A model generated the notes under the pieces. The model did no database searches and was not told where the DNA came from. It saw only the letters and a program-made list of their open reading frames with translations. Shown here in pieces: positions 6,790 through 7,552 of a stretch of 7,552 nucleotides of DNA. Made by a program: the position numbers and the translations under genes. Numbering within the stretch: position 1 is the first letter of the stretch; each line of letters opens with the position of its first letter. Source of the stretch: Bacteroidales bacterium UBA4459. Lineage in GTDB: Bacteria; Bacteroidota; Bacteroidia; Bacteroidales; F082. Where the stretch lies: positions 2,706 through 10,257 of the forward strand of contig DGOT01000251.1 in NCBI GenBank assembly GCA_002389465.1. The letters run 5' to 3'.

Positions 6790-7149
6790 TTATTCTTGGT
6801 CTTCTTCCCAAATGATTTTCCGGTTTGTATCCGCAGTCAATTTCCAGCTGTACAGCAAAGTTATACTAAGGATTTCCTTTATAACCTTACTTCACCCATA
6901 CGTCATGGAGAGAGAAACCGTAGTCATAGGATTGATCCTTTAGTGGACCCGTATAATCTTTATCATTCCCTGCTAATTCGACTAATGAACCATCTGCATC
7001 TACAAACGTAGTTTGCCTGCACATTATTCCGGATAATAGCGATCCTCTTGCTTTGTCTATTGATTGAATTGGTTTGTATATAAAACTTTGATCCGTCTTT
7101 ATTTGACTATACTTTAGCACATTATTAAAACTATAAAAGCTATCTTAAA
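6790..7149 (-). pseudogene. Probable 3' remnant of a decayed gene, no recognisable family
   Basis: No intact gene lies between folP and the repeat protein, but the minus strand holds two open stretches that look protein-like. The first runs from just after an in-frame TAA (near 7146-7144) to the TAA at 6889-6887. It encodes about 87 residues, including GSLLSGIMCRQTTFVDADG, GSLVELAGNDKDYTGPLKDQ and a final FSLHDVWVK. Its only start codon is a GTG at 7120, with little before it. The second, in another frame, spans about 6886-6790 and ends LTADTNRKIIWEEDQE before a TAA. It has no ATG. The residue mix resembles real protein, yet an upstream stop, the missing 5' part and the small size point to a gene fragment. 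The GTG-started 77-residue ORF (6887-7120) could still be a small gene. A promoter-like element for the next gene overlaps its 5' end. I do not recognise the parent. Confidence 0.4.
7088..7117 (+). promoter_or_regulatory. Candidate Bacteroidota-type promoter for the YIDDIPF-repeat gene
   Basis: TTG at 7088-7090 is followed after exactly 19 nt by TACTTTAG at 7110-7117, one base off the -7 consensus TAnnTTTG. The spacing fits the known Bacteroidota promoter layout. Transcription would start near 7124 and leave a leader of about 65 nt before the ATG at 7191. The stretch just before the ATG is A-rich (AAAACTTAAAAAAAAATG) without a Shine-Dalgarno sequence, as is common in the phylum. Confidence 0.42.
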
Positions 7150-7190
7150 TAGATCGCAATCTTAATTTACGAGCTAAAACTTAAAAAAAA

Positions 7191-7552
7191 ATGAAAACAA
7201 AGATAAAATTGATCACAACCACAATCTTTGCCACCATGTTTATTTCGATCATCAGCATGGCGCACATTGAGAACAGCGAAGAGGGATATATTGATGATAT
7301 TCCTTTTAACACGTATGATATTGCCATGGAAGTTTCGTTTGAGAGGAACCTGGCCAATTTCACTTTCGAAGAAGAAGCCTACATAGATGACATCCCGTTC
7401 AATACGGAAGTTATTGCCAGCGATATTTGCTGCGACCGTGAGTTAAGGAAAACGTATGTATTAGAAGACGAGAGTTATATTGACGACATCCCTTTTGATA
7501 CGGCCGAAATTGCAGGGCAGTTGATAATTGAAGAAGAGGCAACCCCGATGAC
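7191..7552 (+). CDS. Acidic exported protein with YIDDIPF repeats (3' end beyond window)
   Basis: An ATG at 7191 opens a frame that stays open to the window edge (120 codons plus 2 nt). Residues 1-24 form a clear signal peptide: MKTKIK, a hydrophobic core of Ile, Phe, Thr and Met, and a cleavage-like SMA before H25. The mature part has three copies of YIDDIPF(N/D)T..IA at residues 33-45, 64-76 and 96-108. Each is preceded by a cluster of acidic residues (SEEG, EEEA, EDES). Between residues 25 and 120 I count 27 Asp/Glu against 4 Lys/Arg. The only cysteines are the pair C80-C81 after the second copy. No enzyme motif, lipobox or membrane segment follows the signal. The gene is separated from folP by a decayed region and has its own candidate promoter. 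The family is not recognised; export to the periplasm or outside is inferred from the signal peptide. Confidence 0.88.
   Translation, partial: MKTKIKLITTTIFATMFISIISMAHIENSEEGYIDDIPFNTYDIAMEVSFERNLANFTFEEEAYIDDIPFNTEVIASDICCDRELRKTYVLEDESYIDDIPFDTAEIAGQLIIEEEATPM
7287..7514 (+). repeat. Three coding repeats, motif YIDDIPF(N/D)T..IA
   Basis: Cores lie at 7287-7325, 7380-7418 and 7476-7514, with periods of 93 and 96 nt (31 and 32 residues). The first nine residues are identical in all copies except Asn/Asn/Asp at position 8. The DNA is far less alike: copies 1 and 2 differ synonymously in seven of nine codons (for example TAT/TAC, ATT/ATA, CCT/CCG, TTT/TTC). The linkers between cores are not conserved apart from being acidic just before each core. 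Confidence 0.9.

Noticed and set aside
6757..6792. Rho-independent terminator after folP
   Set aside because: There is a T-tract, but the preceding bases are direct, not inverted, repeats; only a 4-bp A+T stem can form.
6796..7011. Plus-strand open frame of 71 codons after folP
   Set aside because: Non-ATG start, no recognisable features and antisense to the more protein-like minus-strand stretch.
7141..7190. Small hairpin or riboswitch in the leader of the repeat gene
   Set aside because: Only a CTAT/ATAG four-base pairing is visible around 7140-7152; no conserved riboswitch elements are recognisable.
7181..7363. Minus-strand open frame of 60 codons with hydrophobic residues
   Set aside because: Its apparent hydrophobicity is the reverse reading of the signal peptide and acidic repeats of the gene starting at 7191.
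1..7552. CRISPR arrays, tRNA or rRNA genes, insertion sequences
   Set aside because: No spaced identical repeats of CRISPR length, no cloverleaf or rRNA-like sequence and no transposase motifs were seen on either strand.

Overview
The window reads as a chromosome segment from the phylum Bacteroidota, most likely an anaerobic or marine Bacteroidales/Marinilabiliales-type organism. The clues are a BT_3928-type DoxX/MauE-thioredoxin fusion protein, a two-copy DUF1599 protein next to a divergent folP, weak or absent Shine-Dalgarno sequences, and promoter-like TAnnTTTG motifs of the Bacteroidota sigma factor. No database search was run. The lineage call rests on gene families and gene order from memory.

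Left and centre (1-5837, minus strand): six genes run leftwards as one tightly packed cluster. In transcription order they are a DUF1599 protein, a BT_3928-type membrane redox protein, a lone OppB/DppB-type ABC permease, triosephosphate isomerase (tpiA), ribosomal protein L11 methyltransferase (prmA), and a large secreted protein of unknown function that runs off the left edge (460 codons visible). The first two junctions overlap (8 nt and 4 nt). The tpiA-prmA gap is 5 nt and the prmA-secreted protein gap is 12 nt. Only the 97-nt permease-tpiA gap is roomy, and it holds a good candidate internal promoter. The cluster mixes glycolysis, ribosomal protein modification, membrane redox chemistry and transport, so it looks like shared housekeeping transcription and not a single pathway.

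Centre-right (5838-6756): a 43-nt divergent gap separates the cluster from folP (dihydropteroate synthase, folate pathway, plus strand). A perfect TAnnTTTG element lies in front of folP.

Right (6757-7190): this 434-nt stretch has no intact gene. It begins with a heptanucleotide repeat that starts inside the folP stop codon. It then holds short open stretches on the minus strand that look like the 3' remains of a decayed gene. A candidate promoter for the last gene follows.

Right edge (7191-7552): this is the most unusual item, the start of a small, very acidic exported protein. It carries three copies of the motif YIDDIPF(N/D)T..IA at 31-32 residue spacing and is cut by the window end. The copies are nearly identical in protein but differ at most synonymous positions, which suggests an old repeat held by selection. 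I know of no described function for it.
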